Assembly (NCBI RefSeq): GCF_001476895.1
Contig: NZ_LDTB01000011.1
Coordinates: forward strand, 1-64,000
DNA: 64,000 nucleotides
From: Sphingomonas endophytica
GTDB lineage: Bacteria; Pseudomonadota; Alphaproteobacteria; Sphingomonadales; Sphingomonadaceae
Direction: 5' to 3'
The notes under the pieces: model-generated
The model's input: only the letters and a program-made list of their open reading frames with translations
Told to the model about the DNA's origin: nothing
Databases searched by the model: none
Program-made: the position numbers and the translations under genes
Shown: one piece after another, positions 53,120-61,638 of the stretch
Layout: the number at the start of each line of letters is the position of its first letter
Numbering within the stretch: position 1 is the stretch's first letter

Positions 53120-53336
53120 GTCAACGTCTGGGCGAACGGCGAATTCGCGGACCGTGTCGGCCCCCGCGACCTGTGAATCTCCGCCGGCTGGCGCTGGTCC
53201 GACACGCTCGATGGCTTCGTCGGGGCGGTTCCGGGCAGCCGGATCACGCTGACCAACGCCTTTGAAAAGCTGACCAATGACGGGCTGTACGCTCTACGTC
53301 CTTACCCACCACGGCCTGTACGTGGTGAGGGTCTAG
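53120..53336 (+). pseudogene. Decayed gene fragment
   Basis: Read from 53120, the frame gives VNVWANGEFADRVGPRDL, a TGA at 53174, then ISAGWRWSDTLDGFVGAVPGSRITLTNAFEKLTNDG. After this point the frame must shift by one base to continue as TLYVLTHHGLYVVRV and a TAG at 53334. The segments look like parts of one protein broken by a stop and a frameshift. I do not recognise the family. Its final TAG overlaps the mscS stop on the other strand. Confidence 0.45.
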
Positions 53337-54619
53337 GCCTCGGAGCCGGGGGCGGGGGATGCCGCTCCCGGCCAACTCCGCACATAGATGTCGCGTTGCG
53401 CGAACGGCATCCCGATCCCCGCCTCGCGGAACATCAGCCACAAGCGGTTCAGCACGTCGGAGCGGACGTTGCCGACCCCGCTTTCGGGATCGCTGATCCA
53501 CGCCAGGATCTCATGCTCCGCGCCATCGGTGCCGAACGCGGTCAGCCACACGTTTGGCTTGGGCGAGTCGAGCACGCGCGGCGATTCGCGCGCCGCCCTC
53601 AGCATCAGCGCCTGCGCCGCCTGCAGGTCGCAGTCATACGGGACGCGCACCGTGATCCGCACGCGAACGTTGCGGTCGGAATAGGACCAGTTCTCGACCT
53701 CGCGGGTCATCAGATCCTCGTTCGGGATCAGATGCTCCTTGCCGTCGCGCGTCAGCACCGACACCGCGCGCACCCCGATCTTGTTGACCCAGCCGAAGCT
53801 GGTGCCGACCGCGATCACGTCGCCGGGCTTGATCGAACGATCCATCAGCAGGATGATGCCAGCGATCAGATTGCCGATCGTCTTCTGCATCCCGAAGCCG
53901 ACCGCAAGCCCGAACGCGCCCGAAAACACTGCGAACGCGGTGAGGTCGATCCCGAGCAGGTCGATGCCGAACAGGAAGGCGAAGACGACGACGCCGATCC
54001 CGGCGATCTTCTGCGCCAGCACCTTTTGCGTCGCATCCAGCGCGCGGGCGTGGGCGATCGTGTGCGCGGTGGTGCGGTTGGCGACGCGCACCGCCGCCAT
54101 CAGCACGACGGCCGTCACCAACGCCTCGACCAGCGCCAGCAGCGACAGCCGTCGCCGCCCGACCGTGACCCCGATCGCGTCGAGCGTCGAGGTGATCGGC
54201 TCCAGCCCGCCAACCGCGCGGCTGAACAAGGCGGTGAACACCACCACCTCGACCACATAAGCGGCGAGGCGGGGGATGCCGACGCCGCGCATCAACTGGT
54301 GCGCGGTCAGCGTGGACGCGCACGCCAGCGTGAAGCCGATCGCGGCGGCGGCCAATAGCCCCCACGGATGCACCGTCAGCACGATCGCCAGCAGCAGCGC
54401 GGCGGTGCCGTGGCGAACGATCGACGGCAGGCGCGGGCGCAGCCCCTCGACATGCGCGCCGACCTTGTCGCGCCACCACCGCGCCACGCGTGTGCCGACC
54501 ATCCGCTGTGCCGTGACCCCGGCCGCGAGCGCAGCGAGGATCAGCGCGCCCGCGACGCCCAGTTCGATCAGGTCGGCGCGCGCCGGCACCATCGCCAGGA
54601 GCGGCGCGAGGTCGTTCAC
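53333..54619 (-). CDS. MscS-family mechanosensitive channel
   Basis: The 428-residue protein has about five hydrophobic helices, then the MscS pore and beta domain: TAFAVFSGAFGLAVGFGMQKTIGNLIAGIILLMDRSIKPGDVI, GWVNKIGVRAVSVLTRDGKEHLIPNEDLM and WSYSDRNVRVRITVRVPYDCDL. Such channels release solutes on hypo-osmotic shock. The GTG start overlaps the metC stop (GTGA). It is the last gene of a sulfur-linked operon, which is unusual company and may reflect simple cotranscription. Confidence 0.9.
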   Translation of the reverse strand: MNDLAPLLAMVPARADLIELGVAGALILAALAAGVTAQRMVGTRVARWWRDKVGAHVEGLRPRLPSIVRHGTAALLLAIVLTVHPWGLLAAAAIGFTLACASTLTAHQLMRGVGIPRLAAYVVEVVVFTALFSRAVGGLEPITSTLDAIGVTVGRRRLSLLALVEALVTAVVLMAAVRVANRTTAHTIAHARALDATQKVLAQKIAGIGVVVFAFLFGIDLLGIDLTAFAVFSGAFGLAVGFGMQKTIGNLIAGIILLMDRSIKPGDVIAVGTSFGWVNKIGVRAVSVLTRDGKEHLIPNEDLMTREVENWSYSDRNVRVRITVRVPYDCDLQAAQALMLRAARESPRVLDSPKPNVWLTAFGTDGAEHEILAWISDPESGVGNVRSDVLNRLWLMFREAGIGMPFAQRDIYVRSWPGAASPAPGSEA

Positions 54620-55809
54620 GCCTGCGCCGCCCGCCACGCCGCCAGACCGCGCTCCAGATCGGCGATCAGGTCGTCGGCATCCTCCAGCCCGATCTGTAAG
54701 CGCACCACTGGTCCTGCAAAGGCGCGGTCGGTGACGCTGCGGTGGCGCTGCGGATCGACGGGGATGGCGAGGCTTTCGAATCCGCCCCAGCTATAGCCGA
54801 TCCCGAAATGGTCGAGCGTGTCGATCAACGCGGTGCGCGCGGCATCGTCGCCGCCCGCCAGCACGAACGAGAACAGCCCCGCCGCGCCCTTGAAATCGCG
54901 TTTCCAGATGTCGTGGCCGGGGCAGGACGGGAGCGCGGGGTGCAGGACCTGCGCCACCTCCGGCCGGGTCGCCAGCCACTGCGCGATCCGCATCGCGCTC
55001 GCTTCGTGCCGTTCCAGCCGGACGCCCATCGTCCGCAAGCCGCGGGCAGCGAGATAGGCGTCGTCGGCGCTGACCACTTGGCCCAATTGGAAGCTGGTGT
55101 CGCGCAGCGCGGCGAACCGCCCCGGCCCGGCGGTGACCGATCCCATCATCACGTCGGAATGGCCGCCGATATATTTGGTGCAGGCGAGGATCGAATAATC
55201 GACGCCCCGTTCGACGACGGGAAACAGCAACGGCGTCGCCCAGGTGTTGTCGATGACAGTCGCGACGCCGCGCGCCTTTGCGGCGGCGACGATCGCAGGT
55301 ACGTCCTGCACCTCGAAGGTTAGGCTGCCGGGGCTTTCGATGAAAATGACGCGCGTCCGCTCGCCGATCAGATCGGCGATCCCGGCGCCGATCAGCGGGT
55401 CGTAATAGCGTGTCGTCACGCCCATCCGCGCGAGCAGCTTGTCGGACAGCCCGCGCGTCGGGTCATAGGCGCTGTCGACCAGCAGCATCTCGTCGCCCGG
55501 TGACAGCAAGGTCAGCAGGCACGCCGCGACCGCCGCGACGCCCGAGGGATAGAGGAACGTCCCCTCCGCGCCCGGCTCCAGTTCGGTCAGCGCATCGGCG
55601 AGGCTCCACTGCGTCGGCGTGCCGCGCCGGCCGTAGAACAGCCGGTGGTGGGTATCGCGCGCGCCGGTCGTGCGTAGGTGCGCGACGTCGTCGTAGAGGA
55701 TCGTCGAGGCGCGCCAGACCGGGGTGTTGACCACGCCCGCGGTCCATTCCGCGCGCCGCCCGCCGGTGACCAGCCGCGTCGCCGGGCGGATGTCGTCATG
55801 GTCGCTCAT
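54616..55809 (-). CDS. metC: Cystathionine beta-lyase
   Basis: The 397-residue protein is a Cys/Met-metabolism PLP enzyme: YGRRGTPTQWSLADALTELE, YPSGVAAVAACLL, VIDNTWATPL, and the PLP lysine in CTKYIGGHSDVMMGSV. The C-terminal SWGGFESLAIPVDPQRHRS fits cystathionine beta-lyases of the alphaproteobacterial type. It cleaves cystathionine to homocysteine, pyruvate and ammonia. It is coupled to sseA upstream by an ATGA overlap and to the channel gene downstream. Confidence 0.9.
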   Translation of the reverse strand: MSDHDDIRPATRLVTGGRRAEWTAGVVNTPVWRASTILYDDVAHLRTTGARDTHHRLFYGRRGTPTQWSLADALTELEPGAEGTFLYPSGVAAVAACLLTLLSPGDEMLLVDSAYDPTRGLSDKLLARMGVTTRYYDPLIGAGIADLIGERTRVIFIESPGSLTFEVQDVPAIVAAAKARGVATVIDNTWATPLLFPVVERGVDYSILACTKYIGGHSDVMMGSVTAGPGRFAALRDTSFQLGQVVSADDAYLAARGLRTMGVRLERHEASAMRIAQWLATRPEVAQVLHPALPSCPGHDIWKRDFKGAAGLFSFVLAGGDDAARTALIDTLDHFGIGYSWGGFESLAIPVDPQRHRSVTDRAFAGPVVRLQIGLEDADDLIADLERGLAAWRAAQA

Positions 55810-56654
55810 GAGTCACCGATCGCCTTGGGGGTGGCGGCGTCGCCGCCCCATTCGGTCCAGCTACCGTCGTATACGGCGGCGTCCTGTCCGAGCAGATGCG
55901 CGCCGAACGCCAGCACGCTGGCGGTGATTCCGGAGCCGCAGGTCATCGCCATCGGCCGCGTCGGATCGATCCCGGCGGCGACGAAGGCGGAGGCCAGCGC
56001 CTCGCCCTGTTTCCACGTCCCGTCTGAGTTGAACAGCTGCGGATAGGGCAGGTTGCGCGAGCCCGGAATATGGCCGGGCGCGACGCCGGGGCGCGGATCG
56101 GCCTCCACGCCGGTGAAGCGCGCCGCCGAGCGCGCGTCGACGATCTGCGTTGCCCCGCCCGCGTAAAGCGAGCGCATCGCCGGCAGATCGAGCACGCCGA
56201 TCCCGGCTTCGGCCACATCGACGGTCGTCGTTGCGACAGTCGGCATGCCCTGTTCGAGTGGCCGTCCCTCGACCTTCCATTTCGCCAGCCCACCGTCGAG
56301 CAGCGCGACCTGACCGAAGCCGAAGGCGCGCAGCATCACCCATGCGCGTGCCGCCGTCCGGTGCGGGGCATCGTCGTAGAGCACGATCCGGTCGTCACCG
56401 CGTAAGCCCACCCGCCCGGCCAGTGCCGCGAAATGCGCCGCCCCCGGCATCGTGGAGGGCAGCGCCGCCCCGGGCTCGTTGAAGGCGACGAGGTCCATGA
56501 ACGTCGCGCCGGGAATATGCGCGGCCGCGAATTCGGCGGCGGCGTCGCGTGGGCCTTCGGCGGGCAGCCCGATATGATAGCTGGCGTCCAGGATGCGCAG
56601 ACCCGGCGCATGGGCGTTCGCGGCGAGCCATTCGGTGGAGACGAGATCGTGCAT
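55806..56654 (-). CDS. sseA: 3-mercaptopyruvate sulfurtransferase (rhodanese family)
   Basis: The 282-residue protein has two rhodanese domains: [23 protein letters not shown] at the start, [34 protein letters not shown] in the second. The active cysteine lies in TCGSGITAS, the CG[S/T]G[V/I]T form of mercaptopyruvate sulfurtransferases. It moves sulfur from mercaptopyruvate to thiol acceptors. It is the first gene of the operon with metC, and divergent from queF. Confidence 0.93.
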   Translation of the reverse strand: MHDLVSTEWLAANAHAPGLRILDASYHIGLPAEGPRDAAAEFAAAHIPGATFMDLVAFNEPGAALPSTMPGAAHFAALAGRVGLRGDDRIVLYDDAPHRTAARAWVMLRAFGFGQVALLDGGLAKWKVEGRPLEQGMPTVATTTVDVAEAGIGVLDLPAMRSLYAGGATQIVDARSAARFTGVEADPRPGVAPGHIPGSRNLPYPQLFNSDGTWKQGEALASAFVAAGIDPTRPMAMTCGSGITASVLAFGAHLLGQDAAVYDGSWTEWGGDAATPKAIGDS

Positions 56655-56728
56655 CGTCCTTCCATAGCGGTTCGGACGCGGCGGGGAACAGGTCGCAATC
56701 GCGGACGCGAGCGACTATGTGCGCGCGT

Positions 56729-57175
56729 ATGACCCCGATGCATCTTGGCCAGACCAGCACGCTTCCCACCTCGCCCGAGGAAGCGGTCCTCGACTACGTG
56801 CCCAATCCGCGCGCCGGTACCATCTATCTGGTGCGCTTCACGCAGCCCGAGTTCACCTCGCTCTGCCCCGTGACCGGACAGCCCGATTTCGCGCATCTGG
56901 TGATCGACTATGCGCCAGCCGAGACGATCGTCGAATCGAAGTCGCTGAAGCTGTTCCTCGGGTCGTTCCGCAACCACGCCGCCTTTCACGAGGATTGCAC
57001 CGTGGGGATCGGCGAGCGGCTGTTCCGCGAGATGCACCCGCAATGGTTGCGGATCGGCGGTTACTGGTATCCTCGCGGCGGAATGCCGATCGACGTGTTC
57101 TGGCAGTCCGGTGCGGCACCGGCTGGCCTGTGGCTGCCGGATCAGGGGGTTGCCCCCTATCGCGGACGCGGCTGA
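56729..57175 (+). CDS. queF: NADPH-dependent 7-cyano-7-deazaguanine reductase
   Basis: The 148-residue protein is a short-type QueF: catalytic Cys in [15 protein letters not shown], the [21 protein letters not shown] motif with the catalytic aspartate, and [19 protein letters not shown]. It reduces preQ0 to preQ1 in queuosine synthesis. No strong ribosome-binding site is seen, and ATGs at 56717 and 56738 are alternatives. Confidence 0.95.
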   Translation: MTPMHLGQTSTLPTSPEEAVLDYVPNPRAGTIYLVRFTQPEFTSLCPVTGQPDFAHLVIDYAPAETIVESKSLKLFLGSFRNHAAFHEDCTVGIGERLFREMHPQWLRIGGYWYPRGGMPIDVFWQSGAAPAGLWLPDQGVAPYRGRG

Positions 57176-57302
57176 CTGACGTCGATCAATCGCTTTGCCG
57201 TGTGTTGCGCCGCAATATTTCCGCAACCTTTTTCCTGACGAACGGTTCATCCCGTGGACACCGGCGCATCGGGCGCGGTGGGGCATCAGCAGAGGCAAGG
57301 GG

Positions 57303-59576
57303 ATGACGCAGTCGACCGAGGCGCTCGCCGTCAAGCATATCGCGCTGATCGGTAATTTCCTCCCGCGAAAGTGCGGGATCGCGACGTTCACCACCGACAC
57401 ATATCATGCGCTGCGGACACGCTACCCGGATATGCAGGTGGACGTGTACGCGATGGACGACCATCCCGGCCGCTACGACTATCCCGACGCTGTGGTCGGT
57501 ACGATCCCGCAGCATGATCGTGGCGCCTATGTCTCCACGGCCCGCGCGATCGAAAGCAGCGGCGCGCAGGTGCTCTGGCTCCAGCACGAATACGGCATCT
57601 TCGGTGGCGAGGCGGGTGCGCACATCCTCGCGCTTCTTGACCGCGTTTCGACCCCTCTGATCGTGACGCTTCACACCGTCCTTGAAAAGCCGAGCGCCGC
57701 CGAGCGCACCGTTCTGGAAGGGCTGCTGCGCCGCGCCGCCAAAGTGATCGTCATGGCCGAACGCGGTCGGGAGATCCTGGAGCGCGTCTACGGCGCCAAC
57801 CCGAAACAGATCGCGACGATCCCGCACGGGGTGCCCGATCGCGCCTTCGCCGATCCCGAGGCGTTCAAGGGCCGCTTCGGCTGGACCGGGCGTCGCGTCA
57901 TCCTGACCTTCGGCCTGCTCGCGCCGGGCAAGGGGATCGAGACGATCATCGAGGCAATGCCTGCGGTGGTCGAGCGGCACCCGGAGGCGATGTATGTCGT
58001 CCTTGGTGCCACGCATCCCAATCTCGTCGCGCACGAGGGCGAGAAGTATCGCGACTCGTTGCGCGCGCGCGCCGACGATCTGGGTGTAGGCGCGAACGTC
58101 GCGTTCATCGACGCGTTCGTCGATCACGACGACCTGATCGATTACCTTCAGGCCGCCGATATCTACGCGACCCCCTATCTTAACCCGGCGCAGATCACGA
58201 GCGGTACGCTCAGCTACGCGGTCGGCGTGGGCAAGGCGGTCGTATCGACTCCGTACGTCCATGCTACGGAAATTCTGGCGGATGGGCACGGCGTGCTCGT
58301 CGACTTCCGGGATTCGGCCGCGTTCGCGCGGGAAATCAACGATCTGCTCGGCAGCGCTCGCAACATCGGGCGGCTGTCGGCACGCGCCTATGCGCGTGGC
58401 CGGACGATGATCTGGTCACGGGTGGCGGAGAAGGCAATGGACGAACTGAGCGCGAGCCTCGCGACGCGGACGCAACGGCTGCCGCATTCGGCCAAGGCCG
58501 GCAAACAGGTGCTCGCTCCCGACATTGCGGCGGTCGAGCGAATGAGCGACGCCACCGGCATGTTGCAGCATTCGATCTTTTCGGTTCCCGATCGTCGCCA
58601 CGGCTATTGCATCGACGACAATGCGCGCGCGCTGATGCTGATGAGCGGGATCGAGAATCTCGACGCGTCCGTCCGCGACAGGTGGATGACCATCTATGCC
58701 GCGTTCGTGCAGTTCGCCTGGAACCCGGACGCACGGCGTTTCCGCAATTTCATGAATTTCGACCGCACCTGGTGCGAGGATGTCGGGTCGGAGGATTCGA
58801 ACGGCAGGGCCTTGTGGGCGCTGGGCGTCACAGCGCGCGACGCTCGCGAGCCGAAGCATCGCGACTGGGCGAAGGCGATGTTCGACAACACCGCCAGCCT
58901 GGCGCTCGATCTCGGCAGCCCGCGCGCGCAGGCGTTCGCGATGCTGGGTGCGGCGGCGATGCTGGAGGCGTCGCCGGGCCACGACATGGCGTTGCGCATT
59001 CTACGCCGCTTCCCCGATGAGCATCTGGCGTTGCTCGACAAGGCGCGACGGCCCGAATGGGGCTGGTTCGAAATCGTACTGGCCTATGACAATGCCCGCT
59101 TGCCCGAGGCAATGCTGCGCGCCGGACTGGCGCTCGACCGTGCAGACCTGATCGCGTGCGGGCTCGATACGCTCGACTGGATCGTCGCGCGCCAGACCGC
59201 GCCGGAGGGACATTTCCGCGCGGTCGGCTCGGAGAGCTTCGGGCGTGTCTATGCCGATCCGCTGCCCTTCGATCAGCAGCCTCTGGAGGCGCAGGCGACG
59301 ATCGACGCTTGCGCGGCGGCCTTCGACGCGACGGGCGACGCCCGCTGGTTCGACGAGGCGAAGCGCGCCTATGACTGGTATCTGGGGGTCAACGACCTTG
59401 ACCTGCCACTGGCGACGCAGCGTGATGGCGGCTGCTTCGACGGGCTGATGCCGACCGGGCTGAACCGCAATCAAGGGGCGGAGTCGATTCTGGCGCTGCA
59501 AATGGCGTCCTGCGCGATTTCAGGGCTTTCAAAGCGCGTCGAAAGCGTGGCAGGGACAAGACGCGTCACCGCCTGA
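57303..59576 (+). CDS. GT4 glycosyltransferase fused to an alpha/alpha-barrel domain
   Basis: The start has GAGGCAAGGGG before the ATG. Residues about 10-380 form a GT-B, family GT4 transferase: IALIGNFLPRKCGIATFTTD, WLQHEYGIFGGEAG, HGVPDRAF, TFGLLAPGKGIETIIEAMP, and E-x7-E-like ITSGTLSYAVGVGKAVVSTPYVHATEIL. The remaining about 350 residues are helical and repetitive (HGYCIDDNARALMLM, NGRALWALGVTAR, EWGWFEIVLAYDNARLPEAML, GCFDGLMPTGLNRNQGAESILAL), like an alpha/alpha-toroid glycoside hydrolase. The GH130 gene 45 bases downstream is its partner. Substrate is probably a mannose-type glycan. Confidence 0.85.
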   Translation: MTQSTEALAVKHIALIGNFLPRKCGIATFTTDTYHALRTRYPDMQVDVYAMDDHPGRYDYPDAVVGTIPQHDRGAYVSTARAIESSGAQVLWLQHEYGIFGGEAGAHILALLDRVSTPLIVTLHTVLEKPSAAERTVLEGLLRRAAKVIVMAERGREILERVYGANPKQIATIPHGVPDRAFADPEAFKGRFGWTGRRVILTFGLLAPGKGIETIIEAMPAVVERHPEAMYVVLGATHPNLVAHEGEKYRDSLRARADDLGVGANVAFIDAFVDHDDLIDYLQAADIYATPYLNPAQITSGTLSYAVGVGKAVVSTPYVHATEILADGHGVLVDFRDSAAFAREINDLLGSARNIGRLSARAYARGRTMIWSRVAEKAMDELSASLATRTQRLPHSAKAGKQVLAPDIAAVERMSDATGMLQHSIFSVPDRRHGYCIDDNARALMLMSGIENLDASVRDRWMTIYAAFVQFAWNPDARRFRNFMNFDRTWCEDVGSEDSNGRALWALGVTARDAREPKHRDWAKAMFDNTASLALDLGSPRAQAFAMLGAAAMLEASPGHDMALRILRRFPDEHLALLDKARRPEWGWFEIVLAYDNARLPEAMLRAGLALDRADLIACGLDTLDWIVARQTAPEGHFRAVGSESFGRVYADPLPFDQQPLEAQATIDACAAAFDATGDARWFDEAKRAYDWYLGVNDLDLPLATQRDGGCFDGLMPTGLNRNQGAESILALQMASCAISGLSKRVESVAGTRRVTA

Positions 59577-59621
59577 TCGCGGCGCACGTGCGTTCGACGT
59601 CACAATAGACGAGGCTGGTCC

Positions 59622-60902
59622 TTGGAGCTGTTCAACCACCGGCTGCGTCTGCATGCCGATCCGTCGCGCGTCGTGGTGCGGCCCTTCCACATCGGCTGGA
59701 TCGCCAATGCGAACGGCGTCAGCCGATCGCAGCGGCTGATCAGCGAAGTCATGGACATGTCGCCGCAGGAGGCGCGTGATCAGCTCGAACTGGTGCTGAA
59801 GGACTTCGAGGCACGCCACTGGCAGACCCGCCGCGTGTTCATGACCCGCTACGATGAGATCGCGGCGGCGCACGGTCTGGACGGCAGTCATATCTCCGAC
59901 GAGAAGCGGCAGCTGATCGGCGCCTATTTTTGCCATGAATACAGCTATGCTGCCGCCGCGCTGATGAACCCCAGCGCGGTGCCGCACCCCGATCAGTCGG
60001 GGATGGAGGATGGCGCGCAGCGGATCGTCATGAGCCTGCGCGCGGTGGGCGAGGGGCACATCTCCTCCGTTGCGTTCCGCGAAGGGATCATCACCAGCGA
60101 CAATGAGCTGAAGCTCGCGCCGGAGCCGCCCTTCGCCACCGCGACCGACGCGACCGGCACGGACGAGGAAGCGCCGCCCAGCGGTCCGGTCACGGTCTAT
60201 CGCCACCGCGACAGCACGCTGTCGGGCACCGTGATCTTCCCGATCACCGATGCGCAGTCGAAGGGGCTGGAGGATCTGCGCCTCGTCCACTTCCAGCATG
60301 ACGACGGCAGTTTCGAATGGCTGGGCACCTACACCGCCTATAACGGCGCGACGATCCAGTCCGAGCTGCTGCGGACGCGTGATTTTCGCGCGTTCGACCT
60401 GATCCCGATGACCGGTAGCGCCGCGCGCAATAAGGGCATCGCGCTGTTCCCGCGCAAGGTCGGCGGCGCGTATATGTCGATCGGACGGCAGGACGGCGAG
60501 AACCTGTACCTGCTGCGGACCGACGACCTGACGCACTGGGACGATGGCGAGCTGATCCTGAAGCCCGTCTTCCCGTGGGAGTTCGTGCAGATCGGCAACT
60601 GCGGCCCGCCGATCGAAATCGACGAGGGCTGGCTGCTGCTGACCCACGGCGTCGGGGCGATGCGGAAATATTCGATCGGCGCCGCCCTGCTCGACAAGGA
60701 CAATCCCGCGCGGGTGATCGGTCGTACCCGTTCACCGATCCTGGCGGCGGCGGACCAGGATCGTGAGGGCTATGTCCCGAACGTCGTCTATACGTGCGGC
60801 GCGATGAAGCACGGCGACAAGCTGTTCATGCCTTATGGCATCGCTGACAGCTCGGTCGGCTTCGCGTTCGTGTCGATCAAGGAACTGTTGGCGAAGATGT
60901 GA
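59622..60902 (+). CDS. GH130-family glycoside phosphorylase/hydrolase
   Basis: TTG start (LELFNHRLRLHADPSRVVVRPF) with GAGG seven bases before. The 426-residue protein has a GH130 five-blade propeller: MNPSAVPHPDQSG, RLVHFQHDDGSFEWLGTYTAYNG, ALFPRKVGGAYMSIGRQDGENLYL, QIGNCGPPIEIDEGWLLLTHGVG, YVPNVVYTCGAMKHGDKLFMPYG. Family members phosphorolyse or hydrolyse beta-mannosides (1,4- or 1,2-linked). No signal peptide is present. It is probably cotranscribed with the GT4 gene. Confidence 0.9.
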   Translation: MELFNHRLRLHADPSRVVVRPFHIGWIANANGVSRSQRLISEVMDMSPQEARDQLELVLKDFEARHWQTRRVFMTRYDEIAAAHGLDGSHISDEKRQLIGAYFCHEYSYAAAALMNPSAVPHPDQSGMEDGAQRIVMSLRAVGEGHISSVAFREGIITSDNELKLAPEPPFATATDATGTDEEAPPSGPVTVYRHRDSTLSGTVIFPITDAQSKGLEDLRLVHFQHDDGSFEWLGTYTAYNGATIQSELLRTRDFRAFDLIPMTGSAARNKGIALFPRKVGGAYMSIGRQDGENLYLLRTDDLTHWDDGELILKPVFPWEFVQIGNCGPPIEIDEGWLLLTHGVGAMRKYSIGAALLDKDNPARVIGRTRSPILAAADQDREGYVPNVVYTCGAMKHGDKLFMPYGIADSSVGFAFVSIKELLAKM

Positions 60903-61225
60903 CCTGACCGGCCCCAGCCGCGGCCACGCCCGCGGCGATGTGCGCAGCGCAGCGGCCGGTCCGGCCGGCGGGTAAAGCCCGACCGACGTCACGCTGGCGG
61001 CTTTGCCGTCGGCGGTTGCGACTCCGTCGTCGTCACCAGCGTCGCGCAGCGATCCAGCGACGGATCTGCGCGCCCAGAAAGGCGTCGCTACGCTCCCCAT
61101 GTCGACCTAGCCCTATCCGGGGCGTCAGCGCCCGCTCCGGATAGCGTCACGCGCGGCTCGACCGACCCTCGAAGCTGCGGAAACAGGCGGCCAACTATGC
61201 ACCTGCCGCCCGCACGCCGTCTCCC
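60903..61225. other. Intergenic stretch, no supported gene
   Basis: This 323-base gap lies between convergent genes. Short frames on both strands have no domain, no good start and an arginine-rich shadow composition. No clear terminator with a T-run is present. Confidence 0.5.
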
Positions 61226-61564
61226 CTACGGACGAGCGCCGCGTGCCAGTTGCGCGCAGGCGGCGCGAGCCTGCGCCGGGTTCGCCTTGGCGCGGGTCAT
61301 CGCCTCGTTGAAGCCGCGATCGTAGTTGGTATCGAACACCGCCCCGGGCACCCCTTGCCCCGCCATATACTTGCGCAAGCTTGCGCGGTGCGCCTTGGCC
61401 TGCGCGAGCGTGGACTTTTCGCAGATCACGCCAACAGCGTCCGCCCCGCCGCCGGCATTGATCATCGTCTCGTTATAGCCGGCCGGAGCGTTACCTTGCG
61501 CAAGCGCGCCGCCCGTCAGCAACGCGTTGGCCATCACGGCTGAAATGATGAGACGACGATACAT
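61226..61564 (-). CDS. Small secreted hypothetical protein
   Basis: AAGGAGG lies six bases before the ATG, the best ribosome-binding site in the region; the frame extends 15 codons upstream without one. The 112-residue protein has a signal peptide (MYRRLIISAVMANALLTGGALAQ) and a mature part with two cysteines (GVICEKST and RAACAQLARG) that could form a disulfide. No family is recognised. It lies 74 bases upstream of the topA stop side and reads the other way from GH130. Confidence 0.72.
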   Translation of the reverse strand: MYRRLIISAVMANALLTGGALAQGNAPAGYNETMINAGGGADAVGVICEKSTLAQAKAHRASLRKYMAGQGVPGAVFDTNYDRGFNEAMTRAKANPAQARAACAQLARGARP

Positions 61565-61638
61565 GCCTTTCCTCCTTGTTCGGTGATCGGGTGAGATGAT
61601 CGGGCGCATCCACTAGGCGGCGCCCGGGCGACCGCTCG

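Noticed and set aside
53023-53277. Minus-strand frame (84 codons) in the gap before the MscS gene
   Set aside because: No start signal and Arg/Ser/Pro-rich; the plus strand of the same region reads as fragments of a decayed protein.
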